Origin: Verrucomicrobia subdivision 3 bacterium UBA693
GTDB taxonomy: Bacteria; Verrucomicrobiota; Verrucomicrobiia; Limisphaerales; UBA8199
Reading direction: 5' to 3'
DNA: 64,000 bases
Assembly: GCA_002298785.1 (NCBI GenBank)
Contig: DBMR01000056.1
Span: 14,740 to 78,739 of the forward strand
The first letter of the stretch is position 1. The number at the start of each line of letters is the position of its first letter. The notes under the pieces are model-generated. The model was not told the origin of the DNA and searched no databases. It saw only the letters and a program-made list of their open reading frames with translations. This document shows positions 56,469 to 64,000 of the stretch, piece by piece. The translations under genes were made by a program, and so were the position numbers.

Positions 56469-57403
56469 CCGGCGCGAACTTCATTCGTGCGTTTGGAAGC
56501 GAACGAGGGACGTGTGCGGTGGATTCTAGTGGATTTCCACCGGTTATGCACCCAAAACCAATTGGCTGGATCCAGACGGATCGCAGCTTCAAACGCGCGG
56601 TTTACGTCCAGCATCATCGCTTCCACGCTGCGCGGCGTTCCGTTCTCGTGCGTGGGAATCTCCGGCCCCGCCTCGATGCGCCAACGGGCCAGGCCAATAC
56701 GGTAACAGATCCCCGTAAACAAACCGGCTTGATAGCGCAACGCAAACAGCGCCGGAGCGGTTGAAGTGGAGCAGTCATGCCCGAAAAAAGGCAGCCGCAA
56801 CCCATTGTCTCCGGCATGTTGATCCGCCAGCAACCCGAGCATCACCCGAGGCCGGTTCATGAATGCTTTCAGCGCCTGCGCGTCCGTGCGGCGTTCGAAG
56901 TACTGGCATCCGGATCGTTTACGCAAATCCTGGAACAACCGGTTTAACCTCGGCTGCCGTACCGCCCGATAAGTTGTGGCCAGCTCAAATCCGGGCGCTA
57001 TGGTGGCGAATCGAGCATACAGCTCAAAATTCCCGAAATGCCCGATGGCCACCATTAACCGCCGTTGGCCAAGCGGATCACGCTCCTCCAGCATCCGCCG
57101 GTCCCCGCCAAACTCCAGGTGCGGTCGCAAGGCTTCATCGCTCATCGTGGATGTTTTCATCGCACAGGCGAGGTTTTCACCAATCCGACGGAAATTCTCG
57201 ACGGCCAGTGCCCTGATTTCGTCCGGGCTGCGCTCCTTGCCCAGACACATGGTGAGATTGCTCAGGGCGACCTGTCGATGGCGCCGGTCCAAGAACCAAA
57301 CCAGCGCGCCCATACCGCGGCCCAACCGCGCGACCCAGGTCAACGGCAGCAGTTGCACCAGCCCCAGGAATCCTCGCGCGACCACGTAAAGCACCCAGTC
57401 CAT
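56465..57403 (-). CDS. Lipid A acyltransferase (LpxL/HtrB family)
   Basis: A 312-residue membrane-associated acyltransferase. The catalytic H-x4-E motif is in AIGHFGNFELYARF (about residues 120-133), and LLADQHAGDNGLRLPFFG is the second family motif. The C-terminal NWFWVHNRWKS is the usual NWxWxHxRWK. It would add a secondary acyl chain to lipid A. It lies between lpxK (4 bp upstream) and the heptosyltransferase gene (4-bp overlap), so the three form an LPS operon. Confidence 0.92.
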   Translation of the reverse strand: MDWVLYVVARGFLGLVQLLPLTWVARLGRGMGALVWFLDRRHRQVALSNLTMCLGKERSPDEIRALAVENFRRIGENLACAMKTSTMSDEALRPHLEFGGDRRMLEERDPLGQRRLMVAIGHFGNFELYARFATIAPGFELATTYRAVRQPRLNRLFQDLRKRSGCQYFERRTDAQALKAFMNRPRVMLGLLADQHAGDNGLRLPFFGHDCSTSTAPALFALRYQAGLFTGICYRIGLARWRIEAGPEIPTHENGTPRSVEAMMLDVNRAFEAAIRLDPANWFWVHNRWKSTRIHRTRPSFASKRTNEVRAG

Positions 57404-57407
57404 GGCC

Positions 57408-58580
57408 TTATCGGAAGCAAATCTTGCGCACGCAATCCTGGAAATCCTTAGCGCCGCTCAAAATCTTGATCTCCACTCGCATGAAATACATCGGCAAATC
57501 GCGCCGGTCGATTTTCGGAAAGCGCACGGCATCCTTTTGTGTGGTGATGATCGTCTCCGCCTGCCGTTTCTTGCTGCGATTAATCGCGTTGATGACTTCC
57601 TGCTGCGTAAACCGGTGATGATCCGCAAAGCGCTTGGCGTAGACGACCTCGGCCCCGAGATTCACCAGGCTCTGCTCGAAACTCTCGGGTTGCGCAATGC
57701 CGCTGAACGAAGCCACCGTCCGCCCCTTCAGCCAACTCAATTCCAGCCGCTGACCGGTAAAGACATCCTCGAGGTACAGCGGATGATGGATGCACTCGAT
57801 GATCCCGGCCCCGGGATTCAACCGGGTGATGCGCTTGCGCAATTCCTCGGTGTTCCCATCGCTCTTGGTGATGAAAATCGTGCTCGCCCGGGCCAGGTGG
57901 CTCGGCGGCTCACGCAAGGTCCCCCGCGGCAGCAACCGTTCATTGCCAAATGGCGACTGCCGATCGATCAACACGATGTCCTGGCGGCGCCCCCGGAGTT
58001 TCCAATACTGAAACCCGTCATCCAGCAACAGCGTGTCGCAGCCGAACTTCTCGATCGCGTAACGACCACTCTTCACCCGGTCCTTATCCACCAGCACCAC
58101 CACATCCTTGAGATTCGACGCCAGCATGTAAGGCTCGTCCCCGGCCATCTCCGAGTCCAACAGGAGCGACTTGCCATCGGAGACCACGCGTGGGGGCGTG
58201 GTGTCGTCCCGCAGCAATAATTTGTTCAATAACCGCTTATGCAGCGGCGTCGGCTTCGAACGGTATCCCCGCGACAGAATCGCCACGTTACGACCCTGGT
58301 CCCGCAACTCGCGTGCGAACTTCTCCACCACCGGAGTCTTGCCGGTGCCTCCCACCGTAAGGTTCCCAATCGCAATGACCTGCACTCCCAGCGTGGAATC
58401 CCTCAGAATCCGCACATTATACAGAAATCGCCGGATCTTGATCGCCACCCGGAACACCCCCGACATCCCGAACAGGATCGCCCGCACCGTCGCCGCACGG
58501 GCGCCACGGCGCTGCTCCAGAATGACTTCCAACAGGAAGGTCTCCAGATTCTCCGTCCAGGCACGAAATGACTCTCGCAT
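57408..58580 (-). CDS. lpxK: Tetraacyldisaccharide 4'-kinase
   Basis: A 390-residue kinase that phosphorylates the lipid A disaccharide at the 4' position. A short hydrophobic/amphipathic N-terminus is followed by Walker A IGNLTVGGTGKTPVVEKF (about residues 71-88), AILSRGYRSK, and LLLDDGFQYWKL (Walker B region), the standard LpxK pattern. It is somewhat longer than E. coli LpxK (328 residues), mainly at the N-terminus. It is the first gene of the lpxK-acyltransferase-heptosyltransferase set. Confidence 0.94.
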   Translation of the reverse strand: MRESFRAWTENLETFLLEVILEQRRGARAATVRAILFGMSGVFRVAIKIRRFLYNVRILRDSTLGVQVIAIGNLTVGGTGKTPVVEKFARELRDQGRNVAILSRGYRSKPTPLHKRLLNKLLLRDDTTPPRVVSDGKSLLLDSEMAGDEPYMLASNLKDVVVLVDKDRVKSGRYAIEKFGCDTLLLDDGFQYWKLRGRRQDIVLIDRQSPFGNERLLPRGTLREPPSHLARASTIFITKSDGNTEELRKRITRLNPGAGIIECIHHPLYLEDVFTGQRLELSWLKGRTVASFSGIAQPESFEQSLVNLGAEVVYAKRFADHHRFTQQEVINAINRSKKRQAETIITTQKDAVRFPKIDRRDLPMYFMRVEIKILSGAKDFQDCVRKICFR

Positions 58581-58933
58581 CTACCGAATTGTGCCAGCCC
58601 GAAAAACCCACCGCAAGCATTGCCCATGGCCACTGCATTTCGGCCATGCTACGGGCGAAGCGGCCGCGCTGAGAAACACAGGAAACGACCCAACACTTCC
58701 GAAATCAGGTCGAACAGACTGCACCGCACCCTGGGTGGACATTCAGCGGGCGACCGGGAGCCATGAGTTGCCCTTCATGACCCTCCGGAGTGTTCAAGGC
58801 AGCTAATATTTTGAGCTTGCACTTCTGCGGCATAAGGGACTGAATAGAGGCACAGCCTACCCATGCCTCCAACTTGCCCTGTCTGAGCCTGCGGTGTGCC
58901 TGGGATCGGCAAAAACCTTATGGGGGAATCATC
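58581..58933. other. 353-bp intergenic region, divergent
   Basis: Lies between the divergent starts of lpxK and the sulfatase-modifying-factor-like gene, so it should hold both promoters. I see no gene, RNA or clear -35/-10 pair in it. Confidence 0.5.
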
Positions 58934-60610
58934 ATGAATGCACCTTCATCCATTATCCTCACGAACCCGCATATCAGTTCCCGTCGTCGCCTGGCTGTCC
59001 TCAGCACCGGACTTTTGCTGGCTTGGAGCAGCCAGGCGGCTTGGGTCAGCTATGTAGGAGCCGATCTCAAGACCAGCGGTGCCTGGCGCGCACCCTTGGT
59101 GACCAAGGCGCTGGACCCCGACGGTGACAACATCTACGGCAGCGACGGTTATGCGCTCGCCACCAGCCCGGGCGGCGACCTCGTAAAAAATCCCACCTAC
59201 GCCACCGCCACTCGGCTGACAACCTACGGGTATTACGGGGGCGACCAGACCAGCCCACACTATTTGCTAATGGATAATCCATCCGGCGGCTCTTTCAATG
59301 CCGGCCTTTGGATGTCCACCGGCACCATTGACCTGCAGGAGCAGGACATGGCCGAGATCACGATAACGGAAACCGCGAGCTTTCGCGTAGGTGTACTGGT
59401 GGACCAATGCGACTACGTCGATCTCTCGCCCAAGCACCTGCGGTTGCGCCAGACTCAGGGCGGCAGCGCTGACACCGGCTTGATCGACTGCTACCTCGAG
59501 GCCAACCTGGACGGCGACTGGTATTTCTTCGACGTGGGCGAGGCACAACCGGGGGACAAATTCGTGCTTGCCGGTACCAATCAGCGCGCTGGCGGCCCTT
59601 TCCAGGACGGCAACGGGATCGGCGGACTTACCTTTGACAGCGTCTTAGTTGGGCCGGGCCTTCAGCTTGATCTGTATGCGGGACTGCGGATCACGGGCAA
59701 AACCGGGGTGGTGTATTCCGTGGAGTACATCACTGACCTCGGGCAATCGAACAACCCGAGTGCCTGGCGTTGCCTGGAGTACTTGCGGCTGCACTCCACC
59801 CCGTACGTTTGGTTTGACAATGCGGCCCCAGCGGCCGGTCCCCGGTTTTACCGCGCCAGACCCATGACCGCCCCGGCCAACATGGTGTTCATTCCTCCGG
59901 GAGCCTTCCTGATGGGCAGTCCCAATGATGAGGTGGGCCGCAGCGCCAACGAAGGGCCGCAGACCATTGTGATGTTTAGCCGAGGCTTCTGGATGGGGAA
60001 GTGCGAAGTGACCCAGGGCGAGTATCTGGCGTTGATGGGATTTAATCCCAGCAGTATTCAAGGCAACCTGAACTTTCCAGTACAATTTGTTTATTGGGGC
60101 ATTTCTGGGGATGCGTACGGGGGTGCTACCAACTACTGTGCCCACCTGACGACACGCGACCGGGCCTCCGGCCTTATCGCGAGTAACTGTGTCTATCGCC
60201 TGCCCACAGAAGCGGAATGGGAATACGCCTGCCGGGCGGGCAGTACCACCATGTACTACTATGGAAATGACCCGTCGGCCACCAACCTGGCAAACTACGC
60301 CTGGTATACCGCAAACAGCGGGAGGACACTACACCCCGTCGGGCAAAAGCTCCCCAACGCTTGGGGACTGTATGACATGCACGGTAATGTGCGAGAGTGG
60401 TGTCTGGATAGAATACCATACCCCATACCGGCATACGCCGGGGGATACGTCCTGGATCCGCAAGCCGCTATCACCGGTCGAAACGGCGTGATACGCGGCG
60501 GCGATTTCGATCGCACAGCCCAACTATGTCGTTCAACCGCTCGTCTCTGCTCAGACCAATCCAGCGCAGGCTACGTGACCGGCTTCCGGGTTGTCTTGGC
60601 TGTGGAGTAG
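58934..60610 (+). CDS. Secreted SUMF1/formylglycine-generating-enzyme-like protein
   Basis: A 558-residue exported protein. ATG 58934 is preceded by GGGGGA at 6 nt; the longer frame from 58874 is rejected. A signal peptide (LAVLSTGLLLAWSSQAAW) is followed by a beta-rich region (about 40-300) with a 'YSVEYITDLGQSNNPSAWRCL...RFYRARP' segment like the tails of Verrucomicrobia surface proteins. Residues about 313-556 are an FGE-sulfatase (SUMF1) fold: MVFIPPGAFLMGSPNDE, GKCEVTQGEYLALMGFNP, YRLPTEAEWEYACRAG, WGLYDMHGNVREWC, FRVVLA. The redox cysteine pair of true formylglycine-generating enzymes is missing (IRGGDFDRTAQLCRSTAR has only one), so it is probably not a sulfatase activator. Confidence 0.8.
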   Translation: MNAPSSIILTNPHISSRRRLAVLSTGLLLAWSSQAAWVSYVGADLKTSGAWRAPLVTKALDPDGDNIYGSDGYALATSPGGDLVKNPTYATATRLTTYGYYGGDQTSPHYLLMDNPSGGSFNAGLWMSTGTIDLQEQDMAEITITETASFRVGVLVDQCDYVDLSPKHLRLRQTQGGSADTGLIDCYLEANLDGDWYFFDVGEAQPGDKFVLAGTNQRAGGPFQDGNGIGGLTFDSVLVGPGLQLDLYAGLRITGKTGVVYSVEYITDLGQSNNPSAWRCLEYLRLHSTPYVWFDNAAPAAGPRFYRARPMTAPANMVFIPPGAFLMGSPNDEVGRSANEGPQTIVMFSRGFWMGKCEVTQGEYLALMGFNPSSIQGNLNFPVQFVYWGISGDAYGGATNYCAHLTTRDRASGLIASNCVYRLPTEAEWEYACRAGSTTMYYYGNDPSATNLANYAWYTANSGRTLHPVGQKLPNAWGLYDMHGNVREWCLDRIPYPIPAYAGGYVLDPQAAITGRNGVIRGGDFDRTAQLCRSTARLCSDQSSAGYVTGFRVVLAVE

Positions 60611-61097
60611 CCGGAGCAGGGTTGCGACGACACGTCGCCGGGGCCATAACCCACTCCTGCCGCCAAACACCGGGGCCATAATGCCAAATCGGCCAAAGCG
60701 ATGATGGCAAAAAGGTCCGCAACAGGTGACCCCATTGGGAAGGACGGATCTCGAAACCAGAGCACCCTGGTCAGGCACCGGAGGCAGGAGGGCGGAGGGG
60801 GGCACACCCTGAAAAAGCCGTCCCGCCGTCCCAAGGCTGTAAACATTGGGTGAGATTGATGTTTTAGCCGTCCCAACAGGCGTCCCAAGCCGTCCCAGCC
60901 CCCTCCCCGCATCATGGAGAACTTTTTAGACATTACCAAACGTTACAGAAAAGACAGCTTTTTGCCTGCCTCCAATGTCAGTCCTTCCCTTCTTTCCCAG
61001 ATTTAGCGGTTAGTCTTCGTTGCCGCTTACATCCGCCGGCGCAAGCCAGACCCCAGCCCCGATTTGAAGTAAGGCAAGCTCAGTAAGGAGGTTTGTC
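60611..61097. other. 487-bp intergenic region between convergent genes
   Basis: Lies between the 3' ends of the SUMF1-like gene and the pseudopilin gene. It holds a cluster of GCCGTCCC repeats (listed separately). No intrinsic terminator or convincing gene was recognised. Confidence 0.5.
60817..60897. repeat. Cluster of GCCGTCCC direct repeats
   Basis: Perfect GCCGTCCC at 60817-60824, 60825-60832 (tandem), 60867-60874 and 60889-60896, plus a one-base variant GGCGTCCC at 60879-60886, mostly followed by A. All five are in the same orientation within 81 bp. They could be binding sites for a protein, a relic of a mobile element, or a simple local expansion. Confidence 0.6.
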
Positions 61098-61907
61098 TTA
61101 CCACCAGGCGGCATTCATGTCGTACCAACCGGATTGGTATTTCGAGTCGGTATCGTATGTAGGCGGGAAGTGCCAGTATTGCACATGGCCATCCCCAAAC
61201 AGAAGGTTCATCCAGCGCCGGCCTTTGTAGTTGTGCCAGTTGTCGCGGGGATCGTTGACCCCGCGATTGGGGTGCCAGGGCCAATCGCCGCAGATCAGCT
61301 TGTTGGTCGGGCGTTTGGCCACTTCCGTGGCTTTGATCGCCGGGGATTGCAGCGGATAAAGCGAATCTCCGGTCACGTGTTTGGTGCCCGCGAAGTCGCC
61401 GGCCCATTCGGTCAGGTAGCTGTTGCCCCAACCTTCCCAACAGGATTTCGGGGTCGGATTCAAACCGTCCCCGCGATCGGCCGGGCAATGGAAGACGCCC
61501 AGGGCGCTGGCGTATTTATTCAGAGGCCGATTCGTTTCCCACTGGTCGCCACCATACGAGCTGGCGTAAGAGCTGATGTAAGGCACGGCCGGGCGCTGTC
61601 CGCCAAAGGCGGCCCAGCCGTTGTGGTAGGGATAGCTCTCCTGGTTGTCCTGGGTGTACATCATGAAGGCGAGGCCGATTTGGCGTTCGTTGCTGTAGCA
61701 TTGGGCCTGGAGTCCCTTGCCTTTGGCCCGGGAAAGCGCCGGCAACAACATCGCCGCCAAAATCGCGATGATCGCGATCACCACCAGCAACTCGATGAGC
61801 GTGAAGCCCCGCCGGCGCAACTCCCCCATGCCGGCGACCATCTTCCTCCCGGCCCCATTCGCATCCGCGACACTACCTGTCCTGGTGATCATAATTTTGG
61901 GTTTCAC
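61098..61907 (-). CDS. Type II secretion/type IV pilin-like pseudopilin (prepilin N-terminal methylation domain)
   Basis: A 269-residue protein. GTG 61907 is chosen because TGGAG lies 9 nt upstream; ATG 61892 lacks such a site. The prepilin peptidase site is [22 protein letters not shown] (Gly near residue 34), followed by [31 protein letters not shown], a pattern very common in Planctomycetes and Verrucomicrobia. The C-terminal part has [11 protein letters not shown], the H-x-G motif of the family. These genomes usually carry many copies, and the function of individual ones is unknown. No secretion-machinery genes lie nearby. Confidence 0.88.
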   Translation of the reverse strand: MKPKIMITRTGSVADANGAGRKMVAGMGELRRRGFTLIELLVVIAIIAILAAMLLPALSRAKGKGLQAQCYSNERQIGLAFMMYTQDNQESYPYHNGWAAFGGQRPAVPYISSYASSYGGDQWETNRPLNKYASALGVFHCPADRGDGLNPTPKSCWEGWGNSYLTEWAGDFAGTKHVTGDSLYPLQSPAIKATEVAKRPTNKLICGDWPWHPNRGVNDPRDNWHNYKGRRWMNLLFGDGHVQYWHFPPTYDTDSKYQSGWYDMNAAWW

Positions 61908-62063
61908 AAATACTACTCCAGGAGTCCATATGGCGCCGAGGATTTTTTCGGGAACCTCGGGAGATCAGCAAACGAACCCGGTCTCGACCTTGTTTGGTCA
62001 TGACGCTATGCTGCCCTCATCAATGGCGGCGGCGAAATAAACCCGCACCTCGATAAGCAACGT

Positions 62064-63938
62064 ATGAATTTCCAACCTGTAACCCGGGCCTTTGCCTGGC
62101 TCCTGACGTTGGCAGCACTGTCCTTGAATGCCCAGACGCCCCTGGATAAACAAATGCCGGTGCGTGGTTTCTGCATCGCCGCCCCGCGAGCCGGCAACCT
62201 CGAGGAGTTCGTCCGGTTCATTGAAGATGGTTTGGCCCCCCGCCAGGTCAATACCCTGATACTGCGGGTCGATTACAACTTCCAGTACACCAGCCATCCT
62301 GAACTGGCGGAAAAATCCGGGCTGTCGAAATCTGACGTCAATAAGCTGGTGGTGGCGGGCCGCAAACATGGGATTCGTATCATCCCGCAAATCAACCTCC
62401 TGGGGCACCAATCCTGGGCCACGCAGTTGGGCAGCCTCTTGAAAACGTATCCGGAATTTGACGAAACGCCCTGGGTGAAGATGCCGGAGAAATACGCCTG
62501 GCCCAACCCCGATCGACTTTACTGCAAGAGCTATTGCCCGCTGCATCCCAAGGTGCATGAGGTGGTCTTCGCCCTGGTGGACGAACTCTGTGACGCGTTT
62601 GAATCGGACGGTTTCCATGCCGGACTGGATGAGGTCTTCTACCTCGGAGAAGACAAATGCCCGCGATGCTCGGGCCGGAACAGAGCCGAGCTGTTTGCCG
62701 GCGAAGTCACCTTAATCCGGGATCATCTACGTCAAAAAGGCCGGGAGCTTTGGCTGTGGGGTGACCGGCTCCTGGACGGCAAAGCGACCGGGCTGGGTGA
62801 ATGGGAAGCCAGCATCAACGAAACGGACCGCGCGATCGACCTGATCCCCAAAGATGTCATAATTTGTGATTGGCACTACGATCGCCCGGACCAGACCGCG
62901 GTCTACTTCGCCACCAAGGGATTCAAGGTGGTGACCTGCCCGTGGAACAATCCAAATTCGGCGGCCTTGCAAGTCCAGGACATCCTGAAATTTCGGCAGC
63001 ACTCCTCGCCAGCCATCAAGGACCGTATCCTGGGCGTGGTCCAAACTAGCTGGTCGGACTCCGGCGGTTTCCTGGATCGTTTCTACGGCCGGGGACCGGC
63101 AGCCCAGGAAAAGCCGAATAAATCTGAAGTTGGCTGTTTTCTGCGGGTTTTTGACGAGATTGCCGTGCAGACGTCCCGAACAAACGCAACGGCAACGAAC
63201 CTGCATAACCTGCTCATCATCGGCCAGAGCAAGGGTTACCAGCACGACGCCGTTTCCACCGCCATGACCACCCTTTATACCCTGGGCCGCAATTCCGGAC
63301 TCTGGAACACCACTTTCAAAACAGACTGCACGGCCATTACGAAAAAGCCCTTGAAATGGGGCGCAAAAAACCTCGACGCCTTCGATGCCGTCGCCTTCTT
63401 CACCGACGGTGACCTGGACCTGGACGAGTCTCAGAAAGCCGACTTGCTCTCGTTTGTACGTAAGGACGGCAAGGGATTTCTCGGGATTCATAGCGCGGCT
63501 ATCACGCTATTGTCCTGGCCGGATTACGGTAAAATGTTGGGCGGCTATTTTGATGGCCATCCCTGGGGCGAATTCGACGCCCCGCTGGTCGTCGAGGACG
63601 CGGAGTTCCCCGGGCTGCGTCACCTGCCTCGGACTTTTGTCCTGCACGACGAGATCTACCAGATCAAGGACTTCTCGCGGGATAACGTGCGCGTGCTGCT
63701 GCGCCTGGACGCCACCAAACTGGATCTCACCAGGAAGGACGTCCACCGTACCGATCGGGATTTTGCGGTGATTTGGGCGCGCAACTACGGGAAAGGCCGA
63801 GTGCTCTATAACGGATTGGGTCACACACCGGTGGCCTGGGATCGCGCCGACATGCAGCAGATGTGGATGCAGATGGTCCAGTGGACCATGGGTCTGCTCC
63901 CCGGCGACGCCACGCCACGCCCTAGACCGACCGAGTGA
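62064..63938 (+). CDS. Secreted GH20-like hydrolase fused to a ThuA domain
   Basis: A 624-residue exported protein with signal peptide (FAWLLTLAALSLNAQ). Residues about 30-340 form a TIM barrel like family 20 glycoside hydrolases: IRIIPQINLLGHQSWAT (111-118 loop), DGFHAGLDEVFYLG with the Asp189-Glu190 pair where GH20 enzymes place their catalytic acid, and VIICDWHYDRPD. A CPRC motif (199-202) could bind metal. Residues about 383-612 are a ThuA (trehalose utilisation) domain: LLIIGQSKGYQHDAV, FDAVAFFTDGDL, GKGFLGIHSAAITLL, GKGRVLYNGLGHTP. ThuA domains have a glutamine-amidotransferase-like fold and are tied to sugar metabolism. Substrate unknown; the two parts lie on one chain without a stop. 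Confidence 0.78.
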   Translation: MNFQPVTRAFAWLLTLAALSLNAQTPLDKQMPVRGFCIAAPRAGNLEEFVRFIEDGLAPRQVNTLILRVDYNFQYTSHPELAEKSGLSKSDVNKLVVAGRKHGIRIIPQINLLGHQSWATQLGSLLKTYPEFDETPWVKMPEKYAWPNPDRLYCKSYCPLHPKVHEVVFALVDELCDAFESDGFHAGLDEVFYLGEDKCPRCSGRNRAELFAGEVTLIRDHLRQKGRELWLWGDRLLDGKATGLGEWEASINETDRAIDLIPKDVIICDWHYDRPDQTAVYFATKGFKVVTCPWNNPNSAALQVQDILKFRQHSSPAIKDRILGVVQTSWSDSGGFLDRFYGRGPAAQEKPNKSEVGCFLRVFDEIAVQTSRTNATATNLHNLLIIGQSKGYQHDAVSTAMTTLYTLGRNSGLWNTTFKTDCTAITKKPLKWGAKNLDAFDAVAFFTDGDLDLDESQKADLLSFVRKDGKGFLGIHSAAITLLSWPDYGKMLGGYFDGHPWGEFDAPLVVEDAEFPGLRHLPRTFVLHDEIYQIKDFSRDNVRVLLRLDATKLDLTRKDVHRTDRDFAVIWARNYGKGRVLYNGLGHTPVAWDRADMQQMWMQMVQWTMGLLPGDATPRPRPTE

Positions 63939-64000
63939 CGGCCTCCTGTTTCCGTAAAACGCCTTGCCCACGTAACGCGGGCGTCCTCGCCGGCGGGTGC

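Noticed and set aside
61000..61011. 12-mer GATTTAGCGGTT also found at 47965-47976
   Set aside because: Exact 12-mers shared by chance are expected many times in 64 kb, and the flanks do not match well.

Overview
The window looks like a chromosomal segment from a GC-rich Gram-negative bacterium of the Verrucomicrobiota, probably the Pedosphaera/Limisphaerales (subdivision 3) type. The reasons are indirect: giant secreted proteins with lamin-tail and CotH domains ending in a 'YRVEY...RFYRV' tail, a pseudopilin with the H-motif common in that phylum, secreted beta-helix and FG-GAP proteins, and a full set of LPS genes. Starts were placed by signal peptides, Shine-Dalgarno-like sequence and overlaps. 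No tRNA, rRNA, CRISPR array, insertion sequence or prophage was seen.

Layout. 1-8.1 kb: secreted polysaccharide-related proteins (FG-GAP protein cut by the window edge, a GH106-like glycoside hydrolase, and two translationally coupled beta-helix/pectate-lyase-like proteins). 8.2-15.8 kb: one 2541-residue CotH/lamin-tail protein. 16-18 kb: an ECF sigma factor overlapping a small membrane protein, then a spermidine-synthase-like protein; the region between the sigma factor and the giant gene carries two palindromes. 17.9-32.9 kb: housekeeping (ilvA, rnr, a Nudix enzyme, rho), an S41-protease homologue that has lost its catalytic residues, a single reading frame joining a low-molecular-weight phosphatase, RpiB and serine hydroxymethyltransferase, an HD-domain protein, an ABC exporter and a sialidase-like protein.

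33.0-41.1 kb: the most interesting region. Seven minus-strand genes run in one direction: vWA protein, PspA/IM30-like coiled coil, ABC substrate-binding protein fused to an OmpA domain, ABC permease, ABC ATPase, membrane-anchored coiled-coil protein, and a Ycf46-like AAA+ ATPase. I read this as one envelope-associated system that joins an ABC importer to a PspA (ESCRT-III superfamily) and AAA+ module. Its function is unknown to me.

41.5-47.8 kb: lepA-lepB-rseP-ispG in one direction. 48-51 kb: an OprP-type porin and a cation diffusion facilitator. 51.3-58.6 kb: asnS, gatA, cysE, and a tight lpxK - lipid A acyltransferase - heptosyltransferase set showing an LPS outer membrane. 58.9-64 kb: a sulfatase-modifying-factor-like secreted protein, a pseudopilin, and a GH20-like/ThuA fusion.
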